Below, one piece after another: positions 11,391 to 18,169 of a stretch of 41,645 nt of DNA (positions are counted from its first letter, which is position 1; each line of letters begins with the position of its first letter). Source of the DNA: Methylotenera sp. (GTDB lineage Bacteria; Pseudomonadota; Gammaproteobacteria; Burkholderiales; Burkholderiaceae_C); the NCBI GenBank assembly GCA_021738245.1, contig JAIPCJ010000019.1:1-41645 (forward strand), read 5' to 3'. Under the pieces are notes generated by a model. It made no database searches and had not been told where the DNA came from. It saw only the letters and a program-made list of their open reading frames with translations. The position numbers were made by a program, and so were the translations under genes.

Positions 11391-11418
11391 AAGTGGGCGC
11401 CTTTCAGCGCTTTTCAAG
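11391..11418 (-). promoter_or_regulatory. Sigma-32 heat-shock promoter of clpB
   Basis: Read leftward, CTTGAAA (11412-11418) is followed by a 14-nt spacer and CCCACTT (11391-11397). The RpoH consensus is CTTGAAA-N11-16-CCCATNT, so the -35 is perfect and the -10 differs at one base. It lies between the crcB stop and the clpB ribosome binding site, about 27 nt before the ATG. Confidence 0.85.
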
Positions 11419-11423
11419 TTGAC

Positions 11424-11789
11424 TCAAATCAAGGCCTGCACCAGCTTCATGCCCGCCCAGGCGGCCAGCAGCGAGCCCAGCACGTGGCTGACCGTGTGGG
11501 CCAGCGCCATGCCGAACTCACCGTGCCGCAGCAGGGCCAGCGACTCGCCCGAGAAGGACGAGAAGGTGGTGAGCCCGCCCAGAAAGCCGGTCACGAGCAG
11601 CAGCTTCAGCAGGTCGTTGGGCTGGCGGCCAAACCACTCCAGCGCCATGCCGATCAAAAAGCCACCCACCACGTTCACCAGCAGCGTGCCCAGCGGAAAG
11701 CCGGCCCAGCGCGTGTTGAACAGCAAGCCCGCCTGCCAGCGAGCCAGCGCCCCCAGGGCGGCCCCCACCGAGATCATCAAGGCATTCAT
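11424..11789 (-). CDS. crcB: Fluoride channel CrcB/FluC
   Basis: A 121-residue inner-membrane protein with four predicted helices, the size of a single-domain Fluc subunit that forms an antiparallel dimer and exports fluoride. Family marks are GAALGALARW near the N-terminus, GTLLVNVVGGFLIG (residues 34-47), including the conserved Asn, and TGFLGGLTTFSSFSGE (67-82) with the central Thr-Thr-Phe segment that lines the pore and holds the central sodium. The start overlaps the moaE stop by 4 nt, so it is translated from the moaE transcript. I see no room for a fluoride riboswitch before it, unlike many crcB genes. Confidence 0.93.
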   Translation of the reverse strand: MNALMISVGAALGALARWQAGLLFNTRWAGFPLGTLLVNVVGGFLIGMALEWFGRQPNDLLKLLLVTGFLGGLTTFSSFSGESLALLRHGEFGMALAHTVSHVLGSLLAAWAGMKLVQALI

Positions 11790-12259
11790 GCCGCATTCCC
11801 CGCGGTGATGCCCCAGCGGGCCAGCGCCGCGTCATCGGCCTCGCGGGCGTCCACCCAATGCGCGCCTTCGGGCGTGAACTCCTTCTTCCAGAAGGGCGCC
11901 TGGGTCTTGAGGTAGTCCATCAGGAACTCGCAAGCCTGGAAGGCCTGGCCGCGGTGGGCGCTGGCCACCAGCACGAGCACGATCTGCTCGCGCGCCTGCA
12001 GCAGCCCCACGCGGTGGATGACCCGCGCCGCGCGGATGTCGAACCGGGCGAACGCCTCGTCCACCATCGCCTCAATGGCCGCCTCGGTCATGCCGGGGTA
12101 ATGCTCCAGCTCCATCTGAGAGACGGCCGCCCCGCTGCTGCGCTCGCGCACCGTGCCGACGAACGCCACGACGGCACCGATCCCGCCGTCCCCCATTCGC
12201 AGGGCCGCCGTCTCGGCGCCCAGGTCGAAATCTGCTGATTGGATGCACACTCTGGCCAT
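11786..12259 (-). CDS. moaE: Molybdopterin synthase catalytic subunit MoaE
   Basis: MoaE forms a heterotetramer with MoaD and converts cyclic pyranopterin monophosphate to molybdopterin using the sulfur on MoaD's C-terminal glycine. The 157-residue product has GAVVAFVGTVRERSSG, MELEHYPGMTEAAI, a HRVG segment, VLVASAHRGQAFQACEF and the catalytic lysine region FWKKEFTPEGAHWVD. ATG at 12259 is preferred; a GTG 15 nt upstream is possible but lies in the inverted repeat at 12269-12291. Its partner moaD is about 9.4 kb away, beyond a block of oppositely oriented genes, which is unusual. Confidence 0.95.
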   Translation of the reverse strand: MARVCIQSADFDLGAETAALRMGDGGIGAVVAFVGTVRERSSGAAVSQMELEHYPGMTEAAIEAMVDEAFARFDIRAARVIHRVGLLQAREQIVLVLVASAHRGQAFQACEFLMDYLKTQAPFWKKEFTPEGAHWVDAREADDAALARWGITAGNAA

Positions 12260-12268
12260 GTCACGGAT

Positions 12269-12291
12269 TCTCACCTTGGGCGGCGGTGAGA
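12269..12291. promoter_or_regulatory. Inverted repeat between divergent moaE and SPFH genes
   Basis: TCTCACC (12269-12275) and GGTGAGA (12285-12291) form a perfect 7-bp dyad around a 9-nt centre, 10 nt in front of moaE. It could be an operator or a leader hairpin. Further toward the SPFH gene, two GGCGCC blocks (12323-12328 and 12337-12342) flank a -10-like CATACT (12330-12335). Confidence 0.4.
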
Positions 12292-12373
12292 TTCACCTGT
12301 TTTGGCGTCGATCTGCCCACAAGGCGCCGCATACTGGGCGCCGTTCATTTCTCACGCTGCCAGGAATTCCGAC

Positions 12374-13402
12374 ATGGCCCTGATGGATTTCATCAAGAAA
12401 CAGTTCATAGACGTCATCCAGTGGACGGAGGACGGCGATGGCACGCTGGCCTGGCGCTTCCCGATGGCGGGCATGGAAATCCAGAACGGCGGCCAGCTGG
12501 TGGTGCGCGAGAGCCAGGTGGCGGTGTTCGTGAACGAGGGTCAGGTGGCTGACGTCTTCGGCCCCGGCACCCACAAGCTGACCACCCAGACGCTGCCGGT
12601 CCTGACCTACCTCAAGAACTGGGACAAGCTCTTCGAGTCGCCCTTCAAGAGCGACGTCTACTTCTTCAGCACCCGCCAGCAGATCGACCAGCGCTGGGGC
12701 ACCAGCCAGCCGGTATCCATCCGCGACAAGGATTTCGGCGCGGTGCGCATCCGCGCCTTCGGCAACTACGCCTACCGCATCAAGGACGCCAAGGTCTTCC
12801 ACAGCCAGATCTCCGGCACCCGTGAGCGCTACACCGCCGCCGAGCTCGACGGGCAGTTGCGTGGCCTGATGCTGCAGCACATCAGCGACGCGGTCGCCAG
12901 CAGCGGCACCGCCTTCCTGGACCTCGCCGCCAACCAGATCGAGTTCGCCGCGGCCCTCAAGAACGCCACCGCGCCCTCGTTCGATGCGCTCGGCCTGGAG
13001 CTGCTGTCGGTGACGATGCAGAACGTGTCGCTGCCCGAAGAGCTTCAGAAGATCCTCGACCAGCGCATCGGCATGGGCATCATTGGCCAGAACATGGGCC
13101 AGTTCATGCAGTACCAAACCGCCCAGGCCATCCCTGAGCTGGCCAAGGGCGCCGGTTCGGGCAGCGGCATCGCGGGCGAAGCCGTGGGCCTGGGTGCCGG
13201 CGTGGCCTTGGGCCAGACCTTGGCCCAGACGCTGGGGCAAGGCCTGGCGGGCGTCGGCACGGCCGCCCCGGCCCCGGCCGCGAGCAAGCCGGACGACATC
13301 GTGGCCCTGCTGGAGAAGCTCGGCGACCTCAAGGCCAAGGGCATCCTGACCGACGAGGAATTCGCCGCCAAGAAGGCTGACCTTCTGAAAAAACTTGGCT
13401 AG
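12374..13402 (+). CDS. YdjI-type SPFH domain protein with C-terminal SHOCT domain
   Basis: A 342-residue protein of the COG4260/YdjI type (often named virion core protein-like). It begins MALMDFIKKQFIDVIQW, an amphipathic N-terminus. The SPFH/band-7 fold runs from about residue 25 to 230 (LVVRESQVAVFVNEGQVADVF, FGAVRIRAFGNYAYRI). A Gly/Ala/Gln-rich linker follows (about 265-305), then a SHOCT helical hairpin (DIVALLEKLGDLKAKGILT and AAKKADLLKKLG). Such proteins scaffold membrane microdomains; B. subtilis ydjI is encoded with the PspA homologue ydjF. It is the first gene of the rightward block and probably drives membrane recruitment of the next products. ATG at 12374 gives the normal family N-terminus. 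Confidence 0.85.
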   Translation: MALMDFIKKQFIDVIQWTEDGDGTLAWRFPMAGMEIQNGGQLVVRESQVAVFVNEGQVADVFGPGTHKLTTQTLPVLTYLKNWDKLFESPFKSDVYFFSTRQQIDQRWGTSQPVSIRDKDFGAVRIRAFGNYAYRIKDAKVFHSQISGTRERYTAAELDGQLRGLMLQHISDAVASSGTAFLDLAANQIEFAAALKNATAPSFDALGLELLSVTMQNVSLPEELQKILDQRIGMGIIGQNMGQFMQYQTAQAIPELAKGAGSGSGIAGEAVGLGAGVALGQTLAQTLGQGLAGVGTAAPAPAASKPDDIVALLEKLGDLKAKGILTDEEFAAKKADLLKKLG

Positions 13403-13420
13403 ACATTGGCCCACCCCCTA

Positions 13421-13448
13421 CCGGCTCGCGCCGGCCCCCTCCAGGGGG
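13421..13448. repeat. Pair of GC-rich hairpins between the SPFH and DUF4178 genes
   Basis: CCGGC-TCGC-GCCGG (13421-13434) is followed directly by CCCCC-TCCA-GGGGG (13435-13448), beginning 18 nt after the SPFH stop. The adjoining text (TGGCCTGGCAAAGCCGGTTC, 13458-13477) resembles a dispersed intergenic element I associate with Burkholderiales genomes. The pair may act as an RNA stabiliser or attenuator inside the operon. Only one copy is seen in this window. Confidence 0.45.
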
Positions 13449-13536
13449 CGCCGTCAGTGGCCTGGCAAAGCCGGTTCCACGACGGCCGCTGGGCCGCTTC
13501 CGAAGCTGCCTGCGTTGATCCTGCTGAACTTCCGCC

Positions 13537-15126
13537 ATGGCTGAGGCAACGGCCCAGCGAAAGTGGCGCGCGGCGTGCCCGAATTGCGGCGCGCCGGTCG
13601 AGTTCGCCAGCGCAGCTTCGGCCAGCGCCGTCTGCAGCTTCTGCCGCAGCACGCTGCTGCGCGATGGCGAGACGCTGAGCCGCATCGGCCAGAGCGCCGA
13701 GATCTTTGACGACTACTCGCCCCTGCAACTCGGCGCCACCGGCCGCTGGATGGGCCAGGGCTTTGCGGTGGTGGGCCGGGTGCAGCGTGGCTCGGAGCTG
13801 GGCAACTGGAACGAATGGCATCTGCTCTTCGATGCCGGTGAACGCGAGCGCGTGGGCTGGCTCAGTGAAGACAACGGCCAGTTCGTCCTCAGCCTGGAGG
13901 CGCCTCTCACCGAGACGCCCCCGCCCGAACCTCAGCCCGGCGCCCCGCTGACCCTGGCCGGCCAACGCTGGCAGGTGGCTGCCGTGGTGCAGGCCGCCCT
14001 GCGCGCGGCCGTGGGCGAGCTGCCGCGCGTGCCCAAGGCAGGCCGCATCGTCGAGCTGCGCAATGCGCAGGACGAGGTCGGCAGCCTGGAGTACCGCGAC
14101 GGCGAGCCGCCGGTCTGGTCGGTCGGCCGCGGTGTGCAACTGGCCGATCTGGCCTTGCAGGGCCTGCGCACCACGGCCGAGGGCGAATCCGTCGCCGAGG
14201 CCAAGTTCAAGGGCCGGGCGCTGGCCTGCCCCAACTGCGGCGCCGCGCTGGAGCCCAAGCTCGCCGAATCGCGCAGCATGACCTGCGGCCAGTGCCAGGC
14301 GGTGGTGGAGCTGCCCGAGGGCGATGCCCAGGCCGTGGCCTTCGCTGCCCAGGACCGCGGGCTGCCGCCGCTCATCCCGATCGGCCGCACCGGCACGCTG
14401 GCCTTCGCCGGCGGCAAGCCGCTGCCGTGGCAGGTGGTGGGCTACCAGGAGCGTTGCGACATCCCCGAGGACGCCGACGACGAACAGAGCTTCTGGCGCG
14501 AATACCTGCTCTACAACCGCCTGAGCGGCTTTGCCTTCCTGGTGGACACCCGCGAAGGCTGGAGCCTGGTGCGCACGCTGACCGGCGCGCCGCAGCCGGT
14601 GCGCGGCGGCGTGCAGTGGCAGGGCCGGGCCTATTCGCAGCGCTGGGTCTACGGTGCCAAGACCACCCACGTGCTGGGCGAGTTCTACTGGCCCGTGCGC
14701 CTGGAGGACCGCGTGCAGGTGACCGATTTCAGCACCAGCGATGGCCGCTACCTGCTCAGCCGCGAACAGCAGGGCCCGGAAGTCACCTGGAGCGGCGGCC
14801 AGACCCTGACGGCCGATGAGGTGCGCAAGGCCTTCAACCTCGTCGCCCCGAGCCTGCCCTTCACCCGCGACGCGTCCGCCTTCAAGAACAACACCGGCAC
14901 GCTGCTGCGCAACATCGTGATCGCGCTGTTCCTGATCGTGCTGCTGGTGGCGCTGATGCGGGCCTGCTCCAGCGACGACTGCCAGCGCTACAAGGACAGC
15001 TTCGGTGAGAACAGCACCGAGTACCAGCAATGCCGCAGCAGCGCGCGCAGCGGCGGGGGCTACTACGGTGGCTCCAGCGGCGGCAGCTATGGTGGCTACA
15101 GCAGCGGTGGCGGCGGCCACAAGTAA
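13537..15126 (+). CDS. Double-DUF4178 protein with two zinc ribbons and a C-terminal membrane anchor
   Basis: A 529-residue protein with a repeated layout. A first zinc ribbon (C14, C17, C33, C36) is followed by a DUF4178 domain (about 60-205; ATGRWMGQGFAVVGRVQ, WNEWHLLFD). A second zinc ribbon (C231, C234, C250, C253) is followed by a second DUF4178 (about 280-430; FWREYLLYNRLSGFAFLVDT). One membrane span follows (about 459-476), then three cysteines (C477, C482, C499) and a Gly/Ser/Tyr-rich tail. If the ribbons are cytosolic, the tail is periplasmic. DUF4178 has no known reaction; it recurs with SPFH, DUF350 and aminopropyltransferase genes. DUF350 follows after 12 nt. Confidence 0.85.
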   Translation: MAEATAQRKWRAACPNCGAPVEFASAASASAVCSFCRSTLLRDGETLSRIGQSAEIFDDYSPLQLGATGRWMGQGFAVVGRVQRGSELGNWNEWHLLFDAGERERVGWLSEDNGQFVLSLEAPLTETPPPEPQPGAPLTLAGQRWQVAAVVQAALRAAVGELPRVPKAGRIVELRNAQDEVGSLEYRDGEPPVWSVGRGVQLADLALQGLRTTAEGESVAEAKFKGRALACPNCGAALEPKLAESRSMTCGQCQAVVELPEGDAQAVAFAAQDRGLPPLIPIGRTGTLAFAGGKPLPWQVVGYQERCDIPEDADDEQSFWREYLLYNRLSGFAFLVDTREGWSLVRTLTGAPQPVRGGVQWQGRAYSQRWVYGAKTTHVLGEFYWPVRLEDRVQVTDFSTSDGRYLLSREQQGPEVTWSGGQTLTADEVRKAFNLVAPSLPFTRDASAFKNNTGTLLRNIVIALFLIVLLVALMRACSSDDCQRYKDSFGENSTEYQQCRSSARSGGGYYGGSSGGSYGGYSSGGGGHK

Positions 15127-15138
15127 ACGGAGAACCCC

Positions 15139-15360
15139 ATGACCATCGATTGGCTCAAGCCTGAAGTCATCCTCGGCTCGACGATGTATGCCGTCATCGG
15201 CGTCGTCATCTTCTGGGTGTCGTTCATCATCGTCGACAAGATCACGCCCTACAAACTCTGGGAAGAGCTCGTCGAGCACAAGAACGTCGCGCTGGCCATC
15301 GTGGTCGGGGCGATGTGCATCTCCATCGGCAACATCGTCGCGGCCGCCATCCACGGCTGA
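15139..15360 (+). CDS. DUF350 (YjfL-type) small membrane protein
   Basis: A 73-residue protein with two membrane spans (about 11-33 and 48-71) around a charged loop with ITPYKLWEELVEHKNVALAI, which matches the DUF350 core, including the conserved Lys-Asn-Val-Ala. It contains one DUF350 unit, whereas E. coli YjfL has two. The function is unknown; in E. coli yjfL sits with the PspA homologue yjfJ and the glutathionylspermidine synthase-like yjfC, and elsewhere DUF350 genes accompany DUF4178 and spermidine synthase genes. A GGAGAA ribosome binding site lies in the 12-nt gap after the DUF4178 stop, so the two are certainly one transcription unit. Confidence 0.85.
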   Translation: MTIDWLKPEVILGSTMYAVIGVVIFWVSFIIVDKITPYKLWEELVEHKNVALAIVVGAMCISIGNIVAAAIHG

Positions 15361-15489
15361 GCCCCGCAGCTGACGGTCATCGCGCGCGGCAGCAGCTCAT
15401 GCGCCGCCGCCTGCAGGCTGTCCGCCTGCCTCTGGCGGGGCCGGTGCGGGCTCGACACCATCGCGCCGCTTCAAGCTCCGGAGAACTCC

Positions 15490-16833
15490 ATGCCCTCTCG
15501 CCGCTGGGTGGCTGCAGCCACCCTCGCTCTCGCTGTCAACCTGCACCTCGGCCCCGCACAGGCGGCCGAGCCCGACGCCCAGGCGGCGAAGGCGGATGCC
15601 GCCGCCCAGGTATCGGGCTTCAAGATCCGCCCGGTCGACGATGCCTGGCGTGCCGCCCTGCCCCGCAATGCGGAAGCGGCCACCCAGGCCTACCTCGACC
15701 GCCTGCCCGCCGACGTACAGGCGAAATCCGCCGCCTACTGGGAGGGCGGCTACTGGATGCAGCTGTGCAACCTGCTGCTCGGCCTGGTGATCGCCGCCGC
15801 GTTCCTGGCCGGCCGCCGCGCAGCCCGGGTGCGCGACTGGGCGGCCCGCGTCGGCCGCGGCCCCGTGAGGCGCGACATGCTGTTCGCCGGCAGCTACCTG
15901 GCCCTGAGCGAACTCATCAGCCTGCCGTTGACCTTCTACCAGGGCTGGTGGCGCGAGCAGGCCTACGGCATGTCCACGCAGACCGTGCCGGCCTGGTTCG
16001 GCGAATGGGCGATGTCCACGGCCATATCGCTGGTCATCGGCGCCCTCGTGCTGGGCGGCCTGTACGCGCTGATCCGCCGCGCGGGCGCGCGCTGGTGGAT
16101 CTGGGGCGGCGTGGGCGGCATGGGGTTGGCCACGCTGATGGTGGCCCTGAGCCCGGTGTTCATCGAGCCGCTGTTCAACACCTACAAGCCCGTGGAAGAC
16201 GGGCCGCTCAAGCGTGCCGTGCTGCAGATGGCCCATGCGGTCAGCGTGCCGGTCGACAACGTGTACGTGTTTGACGCTTCGCGCCAGACCACGCGCATCA
16301 GCGCCAACGTGTCTGGCCTGTTCGGCACGGCGGCCGTGCGGCTGAACGACAACCTGCTGCGCCGCACATCCGAGCCCGAGGTGCGGGCCGTCATGGGGCA
16401 TGAGCTGGGCCACTACGTGATGAACCACATCCCCAAGACGCTCGTCATGCTGTCCGGCGTCCTGCTGGTGGGCTTCTTCCTCGCGCAGGCTGCGATGGCC
16501 TATCTGCTGGCGCGGTTTTCGTCCAGCACCGCCATCGGCCGCATCGACGACATCGCCGGGCTGCCGATGCTGCTGGCGGTCTTCTCCGTGTTCTTCACGC
16601 TGGCCACGCCCATCACCAACACCATCACCCGCGTGCAGGAGACCGAGGCCGACCGCTTCGGTCTCGCGCTGTCCCGTGAACCGCACGGCTTCGCCGAAGC
16701 GCAGCTGCGGCTGGTGGAATACCGCAAGGCCGACCCCGGCACGGTGGAGGAGCTGGTGTTCTTCCACCACCCCAGCACGCGCCACCGCATCCTGGATGCG
16801 ATGCGCTATCGCGAGGCCATGAACCTGCCCTGA
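15490..16833 (+). CDS. M48A (Ste24/CaaX type) membrane metallopeptidase
   Basis: A 447-residue zinc protease. It has an N-terminal signal-like segment (WVAAATLALAVNLHL, then AQAAEP), several membrane spans (about 92-108, 130-150, 175-195, 205-222, 315-340, 355-378), the zinc motif HELGH (304-308) and the third-ligand motif QETEADRF (383-390). It ends with the family's HPSTRHRI. An intact active site at the membrane face is expected. Ste24-like proteases clip membrane or membrane-associated substrates; the target here is unknown. A GGAG lies before the ATG. It begins 129 nt after DUF350 and is followed after only 6 nt by the YciI-like gene, so it leads the second half of the block. Confidence 0.92.
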   Translation: MPSRRWVAAATLALAVNLHLGPAQAAEPDAQAAKADAAAQVSGFKIRPVDDAWRAALPRNAEAATQAYLDRLPADVQAKSAAYWEGGYWMQLCNLLLGLVIAAAFLAGRRAARVRDWAARVGRGPVRRDMLFAGSYLALSELISLPLTFYQGWWREQAYGMSTQTVPAWFGEWAMSTAISLVIGALVLGGLYALIRRAGARWWIWGGVGGMGLATLMVALSPVFIEPLFNTYKPVEDGPLKRAVLQMAHAVSVPVDNVYVFDASRQTTRISANVSGLFGTAAVRLNDNLLRRTSEPEVRAVMGHELGHYVMNHIPKTLVMLSGVLLVGFFLAQAAMAYLLARFSSSTAIGRIDDIAGLPMLLAVFSVFFTLATPITNTITRVQETEADRFGLALSREPHGFAEAQLRLVEYRKADPGTVEELVFFHHPSTRHRILDAMRYREAMNLP

Positions 16834-16839
16834 ACCGCC

Positions 16840-17184
16840 ATGCCCGACCACGACTTCGCCACGCTGACCGCCAACGCCCACGAGGACTGGACACTCTTCG
16901 CGGTGCGCTTCCACGACAAGCCCGCAGCCGGCGAGCTGCGCAGGCAGCTGCTGCAGGCGCATCTCGAATGGGTGGCCGACCACCAGGACGTGGTGCGCGT
17001 GGCCGGCTCGCTCCGAGACACCCCTGAAGGCACACCGGTCGGTGGCTTGTGGGTCGTCCGGGCGCAAGACAAGGCGGCCGTCGAGGCGCTCATCGCCACC
17101 GACCCCTTCACGACCGGAGGCCTGCGCGCCGGCTGGGACATTCACTACTGGAGCAAGGCCCTGCCGCAGCCGGTGTCCTTCTAG
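16840..17184 (+). CDS. YciI-like protein
   Basis: A 114-residue protein with a ferredoxin-like YciI fold: FAVRFHDKPAAGELRRQLLQ, HLEWV with the conserved His near residue 47, VRVAGSLRDTPEGTPVGGLW (residues 49-68), then an acidic helix and ending in DIHYWSKALP. YciI proteins are small cytosolic enzymes or binding proteins, some acting as dehydrochlorinase-like or muconolactone isomerase-like folds, mostly uncharacterised. The gene sits between the M48 protease (6 nt) and the propeller gene (10 nt), so it belongs to the same transcript. It has no obvious mechanistic link to the polyamine genes. Confidence 0.8.
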   Translation: MPDHDFATLTANAHEDWTLFAVRFHDKPAAGELRRQLLQAHLEWVADHQDVVRVAGSLRDTPEGTPVGGLWVVRAQDKAAVEALIATDPFTTGGLRAGWDIHYWSKALPQPVSF

Positions 17185-17194
17185 ACTGCGGGCC

Positions 17195-18169
17195 ATGCTG
17201 CAGACCCTGACCCGCCGCGCTCTGCTGGGCGCGGGCCTCGCCACCTTCACCGCGCTAACCACGCTGTCGCCCGTCCTCGCCGCCGAACCGCGGCCCGACG
17301 TGGCCATCGTGATCGCCCGGCTGGACCTTGCCGCCGGCCGGGTGACCGACGTCGCCAACATCACGCCCGGCAAAGGGGCCAACTTCCAGCCCTCGTTCAC
17401 CCGCGATGGCCGGGCCGTGCTGTTCGCGTCGGACCGCAGCGGCTCGAACAATGTGTACCGGCATGACCTCGCCACGGGCGAGACCCAGGCGCTGACCGCG
17501 ACACCGCACAACCTCTACTCCCCCACGCCCCTGCCCGACGGCAGCGGCTTCTCTGCCATTCGCGTGGTGGACGCCGACCCGGCCTACGGCATCGAGAGCA
17601 AGCAGCCGTCGCTCTGGCGCTTCGACTGGGACGGCAAGGAAGTGGCCCCGGTCGTGCCCGTGATGCGCGTGGGCTACCACGCCTGGGTGGACGAGCATCG
17701 GCTGGCCCTCTTCATCGTGGACGACGTGCCCGAGCGCAATGCCCACCGGGCCGTGCTGTTCGACCGCCGCAGCGGCGAAAGCACTGCCCTGACCGACAAG
17801 CCGGGCCGCTCGCTCGGCCGTACCGCCGATGGCCGCCGCGCCTTGTTCGTGGACCAGACCGACCCGGCCCACTGGCGCCTGTGCGCCCAGGCTGCCGGCG
17901 ATACCCAGCCTCAGGTGCTGGCCGAAACACCCGTCGGCCCCGCGGGCGAGAAGGACCCGCAACGCAGCCAGTACTTCGCCGCCCTGCCCGACGGCTCGGT
18001 AATCATGGCGCGCGGCACGTTGCTGCTGCGCTGGAGCGGCAAGGCCGGCGCCGGCTTCGAGCCGCTGGTCGACCTGCCCCAGGTCGGCGGTGCCATCCGC
18101 AACATCGCCGCCAGCCCTGACGGCTCCCGGCTCGCGTTCTCGGTCACGCTGGCGGCACCCAAGCCGTGA
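17195..18169 (+). CDS. Tat-type exported TolB-like (PD40) beta-propeller protein
   Basis: A 324-residue protein with a twin-arginine-like signal (TRRALLGAGLATFTALTTLS, then PVLAAEP) predicting export to the periplasm. The mature part has WD40-like PD40 repeats, clearest at ANFQPSFTRDGRAVLFASDR (about residues 65-84), again at LYSPTPLPDGSGF and at IAASPDGSRLAFSV near the end. Such propellers bind proteins or peptides and are not usually enzymes by themselves. Its stop overlaps the GTG start of the membrane spermidine synthase by 4 nt (GTGA), so the two are translated together. A role as a periplasmic partner of that protein or of the FAD protein is possible. Confidence 0.8.
   Translation: MLQTLTRRALLGAGLATFTALTTLSPVLAAEPRPDVAIVIARLDLAAGRVTDVANITPGKGANFQPSFTRDGRAVLFASDRSGSNNVYRHDLATGETQALTATPHNLYSPTPLPDGSGFSAIRVVDADPAYGIESKQPSLWRFDWDGKEVAPVVPVMRVGYHAWVDEHRLALFIVDDVPERNAHRAVLFDRRSGESTALTDKPGRSLGRTADGRRALFVDQTDPAHWRLCAQAAGDTQPQVLAETPVGPAGEKDPQRSQYFAALPDGSVIMARGTLLLRWSGKAGAGFEPLVDLPQVGGAIRNIAASPDGSRLAFSVTLAAPKP

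Noticed and set aside
11790..12268. Fluoride riboswitch for crcB
   Set aside because: crcB overlaps moaE by 4 nt, and nothing resembling the crcB RNA motif lies upstream.
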